Source of the DNA: Aradus depressus
Taxonomy: Eukaryota > Arthropoda > Insecta > Hemiptera > Aradidae
Direction of reading: 5' to 3'
DNA: 64,000 nt
Assembly (NCBI GenBank): GCA_963662175.1
Contig: OY759223.1
Span: 23,475,460-23,539,459 of the forward strand
Below, one piece after another: positions 19,216 through 29,480 of the stretch (positions are counted from its first letter, which is position 1; each line of letters opens with the position of its first letter). The notes under the pieces are model-generated. The model had not been told where the DNA came from and ran no database searches. It saw only the letters and a list, made by a program, of their open reading frames with translations. The position numbers and the translations under genes are program-made.

Positions 19216-19352
19216 TGTATAATATACTTAAGCCCGGAAGTAAAGTCGTTCTAATTTTCTTTCAAAATATAATCAGATCTAAGTTAGCATGTGCTTCGGT
19301 AGTAGCCGATAAGACCCCTCAGTTTAAACCCGGGCATGAGTCATAATAACTA
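19216..19352. repeat. Dispersed repeat B fragment followed by a SINE-1 tail fragment
   Basis: 19216-19290 is an inverse repeat B piece (AATCAGATCTAAGTTAGCA). 19293-19352 is the 3' end of SINE-1 on the plus strand, ending GGCATGAGTCATAATAACTA, the non-CCTAA tail type. Confidence 0.6.
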
Positions 19353-19446
19353 AGTAATTTTTAAATTAACTCATAGCCATAAACTTTAAAATATGGTTTT
19401 GGATAATTTTTTTAAGAAATTGTAGAAATTAGGAAAAAAATGTATG

Positions 19447-19694
19447 GGATGTGGCCATTTCAGGACTTTCTTATACCAACTACGCTTTCAGATCTCTCTC
19501 TTCTCAAAATCATTTTATACTGGTGTAACTGGGTATATGAAAGTAATGATTTGGCGTCAGCGGTATATCATTGTATAGCGTAATTCTGAGAGTGCCTTTT
19601 TATACCCAGTAACGCCAGTATGTAATGATTTCGATGGGAAAACAGATCTGTAAAAGCGTAGTTGGTATAAGAAAGTTCTGTAATGGCCACATCA
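19447..19694. mobile_element. Foldback MITE, copy 2
   Basis: The left end is ATGTGGCCATTTCAGGACTT then TCTTATACCAACTACGCTTT. The right end is the inverse, AAAGCGTAGTTGGTATAAGA, then AAGTTCTGTAATGGCCACAT. Central segments are inverted too, around CTGGTGTAACTGGGTATA and TACCCAGTAACGCCAGTA. It is better preserved than copy 1 at 12877. Confidence 0.85.
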
Positions 19695-19702
19695 CAATTT
19701 TT

Positions 19703-19980
19703 TATTTATTTACAAAGAGATATTTACAACTGTTTAAAATATATACAACAAGCAAATACACTAATACAGAGAAAATGGCAATGTCAAAATGTCAAGAAGG
19801 GAAAAATCACCCAGTGGTGACACTCCCTAGTCACTGATTTCCTTTCATTTGTTACTAATCACTGTCACTGTCACTGCTTCTGATCAGGAGATCTCTAGGA
19901 TTGTGATAAGAAAGTCCTGTTAAATATGGACTCAAATTTACCCCACAATTCCCCCAAGAGGACTAAAGAGAGTTTGGCAT
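19703..19980 (-). pseudogene. Jockey-like LINE family B, 3'-end piece
   Basis: Contains the family B 3' landmarks ATGGCAATGTCAAAATGTCA, CACCCAGTGGTGACACTCCC and TACTAATCACTGTCACTG. Coding sequence of the family resumes at 20568 beyond an inserted LINE C. The TACTAATCACTGTCACTG segment is present on both sides of that insertion. Confidence 0.65.
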
Positions 19981-19988
19981 AGAGATCT

Positions 19989-19990
<2 letters not shown>

Positions 19991-20065
<75 letters not shown>

Positions 20066-20567
20066 CTCGGGTGCTCCGGTTAATCACCCGGCCCGTTTTT
20101 TCGTCGGGGAATGAGGATACATGACATGGTTATGCTAAATTTATTTATTTATTTGTTGCTGTGGGTGTCTGGGGGCGACAGCCTCTGGTCCCTTGCGGGA
20201 CAAACTGGCGCTCCCAGACCCCCTTGTGTTGCGGCTGCCAGATGGCGCCGAGAGAGCTCAGGATCTTGGAGTGGGGGCTGCTACTACATCGCGGTCGCCG
20301 GGGGTAGACATCGGGCCGCAGCCCGTCAATCGCCCCCGGCGCCGGGTCAAGCGGGCTTTTTCTGTTCCCGCCAGGAGGTGATAAACCGGCCGAACGCCGG
20401 ATAGTTCGACTCCGTCATCAACTCCGGCAGGCTCAATCCCAGATATGATCCTGTCGCGCGGATCAACTCCACCCTAGACCTGTCGTACAGCGGGCAATCG
20501 AGGACCACGTGTTCTGCAGTCTCGATGCCGCCACACGAGCAGTTTGGGCTATCCTTCCTCTTGAAGT
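19991..20567 (-). pseudogene. LINE family C, 5'-truncated copy with 75-nt poly(A)
   Basis: The minus-strand coding sequence ends the element: FKRKDSPNCSCGGIETAEHV, then LDCPLY, giving a C-x-C...H-x4-C zinc knuckle typical of the C-terminus of R1/I-type LINEs. It is followed by NYPAFGRFITSWREQKKP and a stop near 20347. GC-rich 3' UTR follows, then an uninterrupted run of 75 T (19991-20065), the poly(A) tail on the minus strand. The long pure tail suggests a recent insertion. It has landed in or between family B pieces. The open frame 20347-20778 is a chance fusion of family C with out-of-frame family B. Confidence 0.85.
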
Positions 20568-20930
20568 TACTAATCACTGTCACTGCTGCTGCTAAGGTGG
20601 TCTCTACGCCATTGACGCTTAATCGCCGTGAGGAAGTATGGCAGAATGGAGGGCTATAGAGGATTATTGTGCGAACTAAGGGAAAATAATTTTTTATACT
20701 TGCATTTAGTGACTTAGGTGACAAAAGGTACGTTAAGGTCAGTGTGAAGAGTTTTGTTGGAGGAGTAATAAGGAGCATTGGCTATTTGACGAAGGTTTTT
20801 GGATTGAAATGGTTGGATGCGCTGGAGATTGGAAGCCTTGGCAGAACCCCAGAGTTCAAGTCCGTAAGTCCACATAGGTTTGAGTACTGCGTTGTATATA
20901 AGTCGTTTTGTTTTCAAAGTTAATTTTGAT
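20568..20930 (-). pseudogene. Jockey-like LINE family B, reverse transcriptase C-terminal piece
   Basis: The minus strand encodes RLIYNAVLKPMWTYGLELWG, SAKASNLQRIQPFQSKNLRQ and IANAPYYSSNKTLHTDLNVP. These are strongly Jockey-like motifs lying just after the polymerase core. It then degenerates. It lacks the catalytic FADD segment in this stretch. Confidence 0.85.
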
Positions 20931-21004
20931 CTTTTATAACGTCTTACGTTTATAACGTCATAAGTTTATAACGTCTTATACATAACGTCTTACTTAACGT
21001 CTTA
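20931..21004. repeat. Short minisatellite expanded from LINE B sequence
   Basis: TTTATAACGTCTTA-type units of about 14-17 bp occur 4-5 times. The single-copy version TTTATAACGTCTG occurs in the family B copy at 62874, so the array seems to have grown inside the LINE. Confidence 0.7.
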
Positions 21005-21218
21005 AGCCCGGGCTTTAACTACGAGGTCATATCGCCTACTACCAGAACGCTCTTTCGTCACTCTGGTAGACATGAGCCCGACTCTACTGTGGGAGTCCTA
21101 AATTTTGCCTACCCTAAATTTTTAAAGATAAAATAAACTAAGGGCCTCGGTTGGGTTTCGAACCCACGTTCTTAAGCTCAGAAGACAAACACGCATACCA
21201 CTGAGCTACCGGCGCCCT
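21005..21218 (-). repeat. SINE-1 copy I with internal deletion
   Basis: Tail side AGCCCGGGCTTTAACTACGA and head side GAGCTACCGGCGCCCTC are both present, but the middle between CCCTAAATTTTTA and AGATAAAATAAACTAAGG is deleted. Confidence 0.9.
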
Positions 21219-22019
21219 CTACACACACATATATATATAACGGCACCATCACATATATATATTTTTTTTTATATATCACAATTGATATCAGAAAGTAAAA
21301 CGTTTATTTATATAAAAATTTATTGAATGAATATATAAATACATAAATAGTCTTTGTCTGAAGGACGAATGTAAATGAGGAATATCCTCATATCGAAACT
21401 GGACAGGAGACGAAGAAGAGACAAGCGACATGGCTATTTGAAATTCTTCAACCAGTAGAACACGAGACAGCACTTAAAAAATTGTGAACCAAAAACAAAA
21501 AGGTTGACATGAGACCGTCCAACTAACAATGGACTCTTAAGTGGTGGGCAAAAAAGACAAAATATATCTATACAGGGAGATAGGGTCGTGTTGCATCGGC
21601 GTAATTCCAATTTATCACTCCCTCAAGAGGGTATGGTACCTAATTATTGCAAGTATAGGACAATGATGCGAATTCCAAGGATCCTCCGCGGGCAACATTG
21701 GATTTAATTGAGGAGGCTATTGTCCAGAGAATGAAATGTCAGCCGCCTTAAGAGACTCTGGTGAGGGAGATAAGAACATTATTTTTATTTTTTTTTGCTT
21801 CCCAACAAACTCCCTTACCTAGAGAAAACTCAGGACAACTTATAAATCCTGCCAGATCTGCATTTTATTTGCATTTGTGTGCCTCTACAGTGCGGACTGC
21901 TCTGGCAATGCTTGCCGTTTTCTGTCGACACGAAGACTATCAATATTCTCTTGTCAAGATATAAGTCTTAAGGGATTCCTTTGTAGTGCATTCCCCGAAT
22001 TCCTTAAAAGAATAATAAG
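21219..22019. other. No gene recognised
   Basis: Moderate GC around 21360-21960 with several short frames on both strands, none resembling a known protein. There is an AT microsatellite near 21225-21275. Confidence 0.35.
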
Positions 22020-22110
22020 AAAAAAGTCGTCGGTGAATCGCCGACTGTGTACTTCCCCATTACGAATGAATCAATTACGTTTCCTTGATGATAAGTAACA
22101 ATTTCTGCAG
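22020..22110 (-). repeat. Dispersed repeat A fragment
   Basis: AAAGTCGTCGGTGAATCGCC, GACTGTGTACTTCCCCATTA and CGAATGAATCAATTACG define the right end of the family, inverted. Confidence 0.55.
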
Positions 22111-22612
22111 ATCTCAATATCTATTGTGAAGTCCCCAGTTATAATGAAATAATCAATTAAATTGTTTATAACAATTGATCGCGCAAGAATTTTTCAATCC
22201 TGATAACTTTAGCTCAATCTAATTATGAATGTTCATGATTTTTTTTCAGATTTTTCTGAGCTTGGGGATAGCAATTTTTAGGGCTTTTTCCCAAAAAATG
22301 CATAAATAAAATACATCATATATATTGTTGAATTCATGCTTCAATAAGCTTTCATTTGACTCCTTACACGATGCCCTTGAAAATTGTTTCTTTCCATTTC
22401 CCAATTTACCCCCTGAAATTACCCCGAGAATCAAAATTCAACTTTTTATACTTCACGTCTATAATTGGCCCACAAATTACAAATTTTTACGTTTAATAAT
22501 AAGTAGTTTCATAGAACGGACACCGAAGTGATTCCATGATTTTCCGCATGGAACAATACTAAATAAAGAAAAAAAGGTATGTTCTTAAAAATATTTTCTG
22601 TTTCACAAATTA
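22111..22612. other. No gene recognised
   Basis: AT-rich. Short frames only. Confidence 0.35.
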
Positions 22613-22790
22613 AATCTGGGAGGTAAAATAAACGTAAGCACGCGGTCCTTCGGATGGGACGTTAAGCGATGGTCCCGAGCCTGTACGATGTCAGATACTC
22701 GTTAAAGACCCCAGCCCTAGGTGAATAAAAATTTGAGTCGGGCTCATGTCCACCAGAGTGACGAAAGAGCGCTCTGGTGGACATGAATAT
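22613..22790 (+). repeat. SINE-1 copy J, deleted at both ends
   Basis: From AATCTGGGAGGTAAAATAAA to CGCTCTGGTGGACATG, with an internal deletion joining AATAAAAATTT to GAGTCGGGCTC. It sits immediately before the Penelope relic. Confidence 0.85.
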
Positions 22791-22817
22791 AAATATATAC
22801 TCAACATATAAATATAT

Positions 22818-23215
22818 ACTCAACTGAAAGACAAAATACCAAAAGACGAGCAATCAGACATCATTTATAAAATAAATTGTTTACAATGTCAAGGTATATA
22901 CATTGGGGAATCATCTCAAAACCTAAACAAAAGAATTTACCAACATAAAAATGACTGCACAGAATACAAAAATAAAAATAAAGGAGTAAAATAAACAAAA
23001 ACAGCACAAATAGCACAACACAACCAGATATTAAAACACAATTTCGATTTGAAAATGCTGAAATTATACATACAGAAGCTAATATGGTAAAACGTAAATG
23101 CATTGAAGCATTATACATAGCAGATAACATTGATAGAACAATTAACTTTAAAACCGACTCTAGAAATCTAAACAATTTTTACTCTGAAACGCTAGCAAAT
23201 TTAAAAAATCTCTAA
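22818..23215 (+). pseudogene. Penelope-like element, GIY-YIG endonuclease end
   Basis: The plus-strand frame reads LKDKIPKDEQSDIIYKINC, then LQCQGIYIGESSQNLNKRIY and QHKND. This has the I-Y and Y-I-G signature with the preceding C-x2-C and following R and H typical of the GIY-YIG nuclease fused to Penelope-like reverse transcriptases. After an in-frame TAA the motif AQHNQILKHNFDF appears, then after a 1-nt frameshift ENAEIIHTEANMVKRKCIEA, including the glutamate helix and K-R-K-x-x-E-A. The stop is at 23213. The reverse transcriptase domain is absent upstream. It is nonfunctional (stop plus frameshift). Confidence 0.85.
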
Positions 23216-23319
23216 AAATATAAAAAATAAATTAAGGTAGGGGGGAGAAATTGAATTCTCAATTAACAATATATGGATATAGTTATTTCATCGGGAGATA
23301 TCTATATATGTATATATAA

Positions 23320-23512
23320 AAGCTTGAGCACGCCGTCTTTTGGATGAGACGTCCCGAGCCTGTTCGCTGTCATATTAAGCATTAGGTAACTAAACCTGGG
23401 TAGGCAAAATTTAGTACTGCCACTACAGAGTCGGGCACATTTACACCAGAGCGACAAAAGAGCGCTCTGGTAGTAGGCGATATGACCGATAGTTAATGGC
23501 CGGATCTCATTA
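23320..23512 (+). repeat. SINE-1 copy K, diverged
   Basis: AGCTTGAGCACGCCGTCTTT through CGACAAAAGAGCGCTCTGGT and GTAGGCGATATGACC. It lacks head and tail. Confidence 0.75.
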
Positions 23513-23867
23513 ATTCTTGGATAGAATTGCCACGAAGGCACTTTTATAAAAACGTAGTCTGATATATCTAATTTATTTGATGAGAACATCTGTTGTCCAG
23601 ATTGGTATCAGAGGCCCATTTCCTCAACATCCCCCATGTTCCTGTATAGATGGCACCCCTAGCGACATATGAGCTTAATATCTACCCTGACACGTTCACC
23701 CCCTTCGCTTCAAGACAACTCAGATTGAGACACGTCTTATTGATATTGTTGAAGACGCTCTTTTACTTCTGACTCGTTATGGAGTGAATACTATGGAGAA
23801 GTTTACCAGAGAAATAACGCCTTATAACACTGCGACACACTATTATCAAACAATTAACTTTTTCTGC
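23513..23867. other. No gene recognised
   Basis: Moderate GC. No recognisable frames. Confidence 0.35.
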
Positions 23868-24146
23868 TCTCTGAAGATCTCAAGATCATGAGTTCAAAAC
23901 CCAGCCAAGGCTCTTAAGTTTTTTTTATCCGGTAAGTGAAAAACTGTGAGCACGCCTTCCTTTGGAAGGGGACGCTAAAAGCAACGATCTGGAGCCTGTG
24001 AGATGTCAGGCACTTGTTAAAGATCCCACACCTAGGAGAATATATCTAGGTAGGCAAAACTTAAGACCACTACAATAAAATCAGACTCAAATCTACCAGA
24101 GCAACGAATGAGCGCTCTGGTAGTAGACGATATGACCTTATAGTTG
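23868..24146 (+). repeat. SINE-1 copy L, old and diverged
   Basis: Retains the order GATCTCAAGATCATGAGTTC (box B region), GAGCACGCCTTCC, GATGTCAGGCACTTGTTAAA, CTAGGTAGGCAAAACTTAAG and GAGCGCTCTGGTAGTAGACG. Many substitutions suggest an early insertion. Confidence 0.7.
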
Positions 24147-24189
24147 TAAAAAAAAGTGTTGTAAAACAAATTGAAATGCAAGTTTTAAA

Positions 24190-24705
24190 TGTTTTTTTTT
24201 TTTTATTAAGTTTTAAAAGGAGGGTGCGTCTTGCATTGTAGCAATATCACCCAGTCAACGTGAGAAAAGCTCGGAGATCAAGGGGTTACTGAGGGACTTG
24301 GATTGGCCATCGGCCGGACTATTGCGCCGATCGTCCCCAGCCCATCTTACAATGCCTGTTTCTGCTCCCGCCAGTAGCCGACGAATCGGCAGAACATCGG
24401 GTAGTCTGTTTCCGTCACCATCTGCCATAGATTCAGTCCCAAATTTCGGGGTGTTCTTTCTGTGAAAGAATAACAGCTTGGAGTTAAAATCACACTGACC
24501 TGATAATATTTGAGACGTCCAGTGATTTGGCTGTACCCATGTTGAGTCAAGGAGTATCCGGACGTCCGGAAAGTATGCGTATGTCGAACGGCCATCCAAG
24601 CATCGTGACCAACGTTGTTGCCATTTTTCCCTAATCCAATTCTGGACGATGTCCTTGCAGCGCACTGGTCTGGACTGTCCGCTGATAACTGCCAATAGAT
24701 CAATA
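24190..24705 (-). pseudogene. LINE family C copy 2
   Basis: The minus-strand frame gives CKDIVQNWIREKWQQRWSRC, FPDVRILLDSTWVQPNHWTS and QILSGQCDFNSKLLFFHRKN, then PK. The zinc knuckle seen in copies 1 and 3 is deleted. A shifted frame continues with ETDYPMFCRFVGYWREQKQA. A 13-nt T-run at 24192-24204 may be the tail. It is the same element as at 19991 and 49941, extending further 5'. Confidence 0.8.
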
Positions 24706-26867
24706 CATGCCGAAAATTGATAGGGGTTTGGTCACATATATAAAATTAGAGTTTTTATGTTAAGCCTCCCCCTTTCCCTTTAGTAGAATTGACTGATAAA
24801 AAAATCGGATTTCAGCCAAAAACTAATCAGATCTAAGTTAGCACATGATCACTCTATTCCAAATTTCAAGTTCACAGCTACAATAGTTTCTGCGTTAGGC
24901 GTCCACAACTCAGGGGATCTTGAAAAATGAAAATCCGCTGAAGACTCGATCTTGGATTTTCACACGATTACAATATACTTTTTTATATTATAGCTAAAAA
25001 GGAAAGAAAACATTTAAATATTCAGTTATATTGAAATCCTACTGAACAAATTACTCATCTCAAAAAAAAAACCAATACATATATTTTGATGGAGACAAGG
25101 TATATAATAAAAAGAAGAAATACCAAAATAAAGTTCAGATGTAGAGATAACCGAAGAGATAACCGAACGGAAATTCTTCAACTTTATGTCTTTGGTTTCA
25201 TTAGGAGAGTGAGTTTGGTGCAGTCATAAAATATGACCTTTGAGGAATTGTATCAATTGTAATGAAATTTTTACAGTCGAGATTATATCTATGTATAATT
25301 TATATTTATTTCTGTTATAGGGGAGTACTTCATTTGTACAGGTTTTGTATATTTTCAGACTAACATGATGCCCATCATACATAAACAACAGAACACTTCA
25401 TAACGAGCTCATGATATAAACAGTTCCCCAAACAATACAAACTACTTACATACGGTCTTTTAGCAAACTTTACACAAATACAAACCCAAAAATAGGTACA
25501 TTATCTTCACAACACTTACCACATAACCCCCACGAAGGTTGAAGAGGATGTAGAACCGCGACTTATTCCCTTCTTAAATAACCTTCCTTCTTAATATTTC
25601 TCAAAACTAACTACCTTCCCTTTATTACCTCGCTTTTATTACCCATTCATCAAAATTGTCTTTCAATCCTTTTTTATTTATTTTATTATTATTTTTTCTT
25701 CTCTCTTATTGCGATCTGCTCACACTTGCAGTGTCCTCATAATTAAGTAAATTTTCGCCCCGAGGACCTACCACTGAATGGCCTTTTTCTCCAACGCCAT
25801 TCACGCCTTATCTATCTACTTGTGCATCTTACTCCACCATAGACAAACATTACAGTCAAGACAAGGATATAGAAAGCTTCAGTTCCCAGTCAAAAGTTAT
25901 TCGGATTCAAATTAAGCTTTTTTAAAGTTTGGACTCCAACGAATGCTGCCAATCGGTGATGTATGAGAGTTTACCGAACGCATCGTCGTGTGTGTGCAAT
26001 GTTTACCTAAAATAAAAATACTATCAAGACTAACTGCATATTTTATAATGCATTCAATAAAGGCCGTAAAAAGGGAAAATAGTTGTTTTTTAGAGTAGAT
26101 ACATTTAGTGCTATCAGCTGAAAAAGAATGAAATAGTAAAAATAATTTTCAGCTGAAAAAGTGTTGGACCGATTTGCTGAAAAGAAAAGAAAATTAAGGA
26201 TACTTGCTACTACCTCTACTTATTGTATAAGATGGATTACTGAAGCATCTCTGAATAAACTAATGTACACTTCAAAAGCTTCTTTGAATAAAGTAATATA
26301 ATGCAAAAGCATCTTTAAAAAAATTAATATACACTTTCAGAAACTTTGAAGAAAGTAATGTAACATTTCAAGCTCTACAAGGTTTGAACCCAACGTTAGA
26401 CTTGAAGAAAATATTATAACATAATGGAGAATCTCTTTCATAAAAGGGACCAGTTGTTTTAATACATTGTCCGCCATTAGATGATAATTCAGGCAAGTTT
26501 ATTGGTACAATTTTGCGTTATGAGACTGGGCCCCTCAGTCTTCAGAACTATGAAAGGCTTTGAGACTGTTCCTTTCAAGACTCGGATTGCGGTCTTGAAT
26601 AAGAATTACGGCTCAAGGCTCACTCTAGGCAAGGAAATTCCCTAATAAACTGAGGCCTGGGAAGGGTGACTTTATTCTAAGGGTCTTTAAAAGGTCATTT
26701 ATATTTGAGGACCAGCCCTTCTAAATCCCTTACCCAAGTGGCCCACTCCTATTCACAACTTGGGCTTTTAACAATTTTCGCTTCTTCCTCTTCATTCCTT
26801 TTTTTTCATTATTTTTGTTTAACATTTATTTAAATAATAACTTTTAGTTTTAAAATATTTATATATA
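24706..26867. other. Long stretch with no gene recognised
   Basis: 24815-24960 is an inverse fragment of dispersed repeat B (CAAATTTCAAGTTCACAGCT). The rest, including 25100-26860, is AT-rich with short frames only and no match to motifs I know. Alternating TTGAA(T/G)AAAGTAATATA-type phrases at 26250-26360 look like a degraded tandem of about 50-60 bp. Confidence 0.35.
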
Positions 26868-26877
26868 TATTTGAAAC

Positions 26878-27645
26878 GTGCAAGGTGCAAACATCAGTCC
26901 ACTCTTATTTGACCTGTTCTGTTACGATATGTCAGAACCAGCCTCTGCAACCCCGGCGACCTACGCAGACGACATATTGATCATCAATCAAAACGTAGTT
27001 ATAGAAGCTACCATCCACTCCCTACAAATCCAGGTGGATGAAATCGGCCCTGAACGGTACGAAGACGGAGGCGAAGGTGTTCGCTTTACGCCACTTCACA
27101 CTAGAACACCTCAGAAGGCATGGAAAACCGGGGTTTACGCTATCTTGGAGTGCACCTTGACACAAGACTAACATGGCGCCTACATATCAACACAAAACTG
27201 CAACAAGCACACACACGACTCAGGCACATCTACCCAGATAAACAGGAATACACCACTCAAACACACATGCACATCCTTACTTTACGAAACACTAATACTT
27301 CCACTCTTAAACTACGCTTGTCCCATATGGTTCTGCACTAGCCCCTCCAATATAACAAGATTACAGACCTTTAAAAATAAAGTCCTCCGGATAGCGATGA
27401 ACGCACCCTGGTTTATTAGGAACACTCAAATCTATCGGGAACTGGGCGTTGCTCCTTTTGCAGCCCACATCGAAAACCTTACCCGAAGCTTCCATAAAGG
27501 TCTGCCAGCCTGCGCTGGAGCGGTCCACTACAGTCTCGGCCAAGACTGTACCAAGACTTTTTATTTTAATTTTAGTTGACATGTTTCATTTGTGTATAGT
27601 ACATGTTTAGTACTGGTCCAAATAAAAATATATTTCTTCTTTCTC
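26878..27645 (+). pseudogene. Jockey-type LINE, 5'-truncated insertion with 10-bp target duplication
   Basis: It starts inside the reverse transcriptase at QGANISPLLFDLF, followed by PATYADDILII (the catalytic Y-A-D-D). After frameshifts, NRGLRYLGVHLDTRLTWRLH, LPLLNYACPIWFC, NITRLQTFKNKVLRIAMNAP and WFIRNTQIYRELGVAPFAAH follow, with a stop at 27580. This is a typical Jockey C-terminal order. A short 3' UTR ends with AATAAA near 27621. TATTTGAAAC occurs at 26868-26877 and 27646-27655, an exact 10-bp duplication. At least two frameshifts make it dead. Confidence 0.92.
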
Positions 27646-27698
27646 TATTTGAAACCATAACAAGACATTCTTATATTAACTACCTTTGTACGTGAGAT

Positions 27699-27990
27699 TT
27701 GTTTTCTATGTCCCTAGAGATGCTCATATTTCGCCCTGGTACTCTAAGTTGAAATGGCTCAAACCCTCCTACCGCCGAATTTACCTCCTAGGCTCCTTCT
27801 TCTTTCAATTCCAGTCCTCCGTGAACCAGAGAAAGACCAGATCTCGTCTTTCGGACCTCTTCATCTCCTTGTCCAAGCCTCCTCTTTCTGGAACTTCCAG
27901 CCTCCCCCAATCCGTCAGTCTCCTCCCCTGGTCTCCTTCAAATCCTCACTATTCCAATTCCTCTTCGCTAAACAATCCTCTATCTTTTGA
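27699..27990 (+). pseudogene. CR1/L2/RTE-like LINE reverse transcriptase C-terminal relic
   Basis: The translation gives PRDAHISPWYSKLKWLKPSY then R, followed by TRSRL in one frame. In the adjacent frame it gives FWNFQPPPIRQSPPLVSFKS then SLFQFLF. The pattern LxWLxxxxR ... TRS ... WN-x-P-x-IR-x4-L-x2-FK is the usual C-terminal signature of CR1/L2/RTE-type LINEs. Frames are broken. Confidence 0.65.
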
Positions 27991-27995
27991 TCCTA

Positions 27996-28092
27996 AATTT
28001 TGGATACCCTAAATTTTTATTCACCTAGGATAGGGGTCATCAACGAGTACCTGACATCGTACAGGCTCGGGACCATCGCTTAACATCCTATA
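27996..28092 (-). repeat. SINE-1 fragment M
   Basis: TACCCTAAATTTTTATTCAC through GACATCGTACAGGCTCGGGA, the central part of the SINE. Confidence 0.8.
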
Positions 28093-28168
28093 TGATGGTT
28101 TTATCTTCCCTTGCTCAAGATTTCTTCACCGTCCATATAAAAAACAGAATCTTGAATAAAGGGTTCTT

Positions 28169-28393
28169 AAGGGCTTTTAACTACGAGGTCATATCGCCTA
28201 CTACCAGAGCGCTCTTTCGTCACTCTGCTCTATGACCCCGACTCTACTGTGGGAGTCCTAAATATTGCCTATCCTAAATTTTTATGAGTCTTTAACGAAC
28301 ACCTGACATCGTACAGGCTCGGAACCATCGCTTCGACGGCGTGCTTAAGTTTATTTTTCCTCCCAGAAGGCAAGCACGCATTCCACTGAGCCG
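28169..28393 (-). repeat. SINE-1 copy N, several internal deletions
   Basis: TTTTAACTACGAGGTCATAT to CACGCATTCCACTGAGCCGC. Deletions lie in the middle and between body and head. Confidence 0.85.
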
Positions 28394-28940
28394 CCCTCTA
28401 CATACTCTGTATATACATACTATGGTATACCATAGTATTAGAAATCAAAAGTTAAAATACTAATTATAATTAAAATTGTAAATAGACAATTCAAATACAC
28501 TGAGATAGAAGTTGAATGCTGCAACTGCAATTATTGCCATCCATCGATCATGTGAAGAAATATATCTATTAATTACCAATCAGAGTTTGATTTGAGTGAA
28601 ATCAAATCAGTCACTCACTTCATAATACATTTATGTCCAAACCAAATTAAATTATTAATTCATCAGTCTGTGACGTTATTTCATCTGACAACCTCATATC
28701 TCATTCAATTCACACAAATACATATGACTTCCAGAACTCTCTTTTGTAATGATAAATAATACAGTCTGTAAAATATATAATTTACTTTCACAGTTAGAGG
28801 TTGTATAGGGGATGTTATGTAATCGGCCTGAAATTCGATGATAGTGGATACGTATAGTGGATGTGATGTTTACTGTGTGCTTGAATGAAGTGGAGCCATT
28901 TCTGCTTCATTGATTATTTCAAATTATTTCTAAAACAAAT
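28394..28940. other. No gene recognised
   Basis: AT-rich. 28801-28845 carries the repeat A head phrase TATAGGGGATGTTATGTAAT. Confidence 0.35.
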
Positions 28941-29204
28941 TGCGCCGATATCTCAGTAGCGTGCTTGCCTTATGAGCTCAAGAAACCGAGGTCTTTAGTT
29001 TTTTGTTCTGAGAGGCGGAAAAAACCTTGAGGACGCCTCGGATGGGACCTTAAGCGATGGTTCCGAGTCTGTACGATGTCACCTATTCGTTAAAAACCCC
29101 TACCCTAGATGATTAGATATTTAGGGAAGGCAAAATTTAGGACCTCTAATGTAGAATCGGGCTCTAGGCTATATGACCTTGTAGTTAAAGCCCGGGCATG
29201 AGCC
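28941..29204 (+). repeat. SINE-1 copy O, older subfamily
   Basis: Full-length type: head GCGCCGATATCTCAGTAGCG, body variant TTTTTTGTTCTGAGAGGCGG-AAAAAACC, end TAAAGCCCGGGCATGAGCC. The body variant is shared with copy C at 11955. Confidence 0.8.
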
Positions 29205-29480
29205 AAAGAGAAGGGGGGGGGGGATTAAAGGGGAAGCTTAACCCAAAAACTCTAATAACTGCCATTGTAATGAATGTATTGACACGATATTTGTTATATA
29301 TATTCCATCATCTATCAATTTTCAGCAGAATCAGCCGAGGAGGAGGGAGGGATATATGAAATAGGTATTGTCATTCATGGGCCTTAATTGCGAGGTCATA
29401 TCGCCTTGTAGAGCGACGAAAGAGCGCTCTAGTAGACATGAGCCCAAGCATCGCACAAGCTCGGGACCATTCCTTAAGGA
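29205..29480 (+). repeat. Dispersed repeat A fragment and rearranged SINE-1 fragment
   Basis: 29211-29365 shows GGCTTAACCC-AAAAACTCTAATAA, TGTAATGAATGTATTGACAC and CAGCAGAATCAGCCGAGGAG. 29376-29480 holds short SINE-1 blocks in mixed order (GAGGTCATATCGCC, CGACGAAAGAGCGCTCT, CATGAGCCC, GCTCGGGACCATTCCTTAAG). Confidence 0.5.

Noticed and set aside
20347..20778. 143-codon ORF reading across two LINEs
   Set aside because: It fuses the true family C C-terminus with out-of-frame family B sequence; it is an insertion junction artefact.
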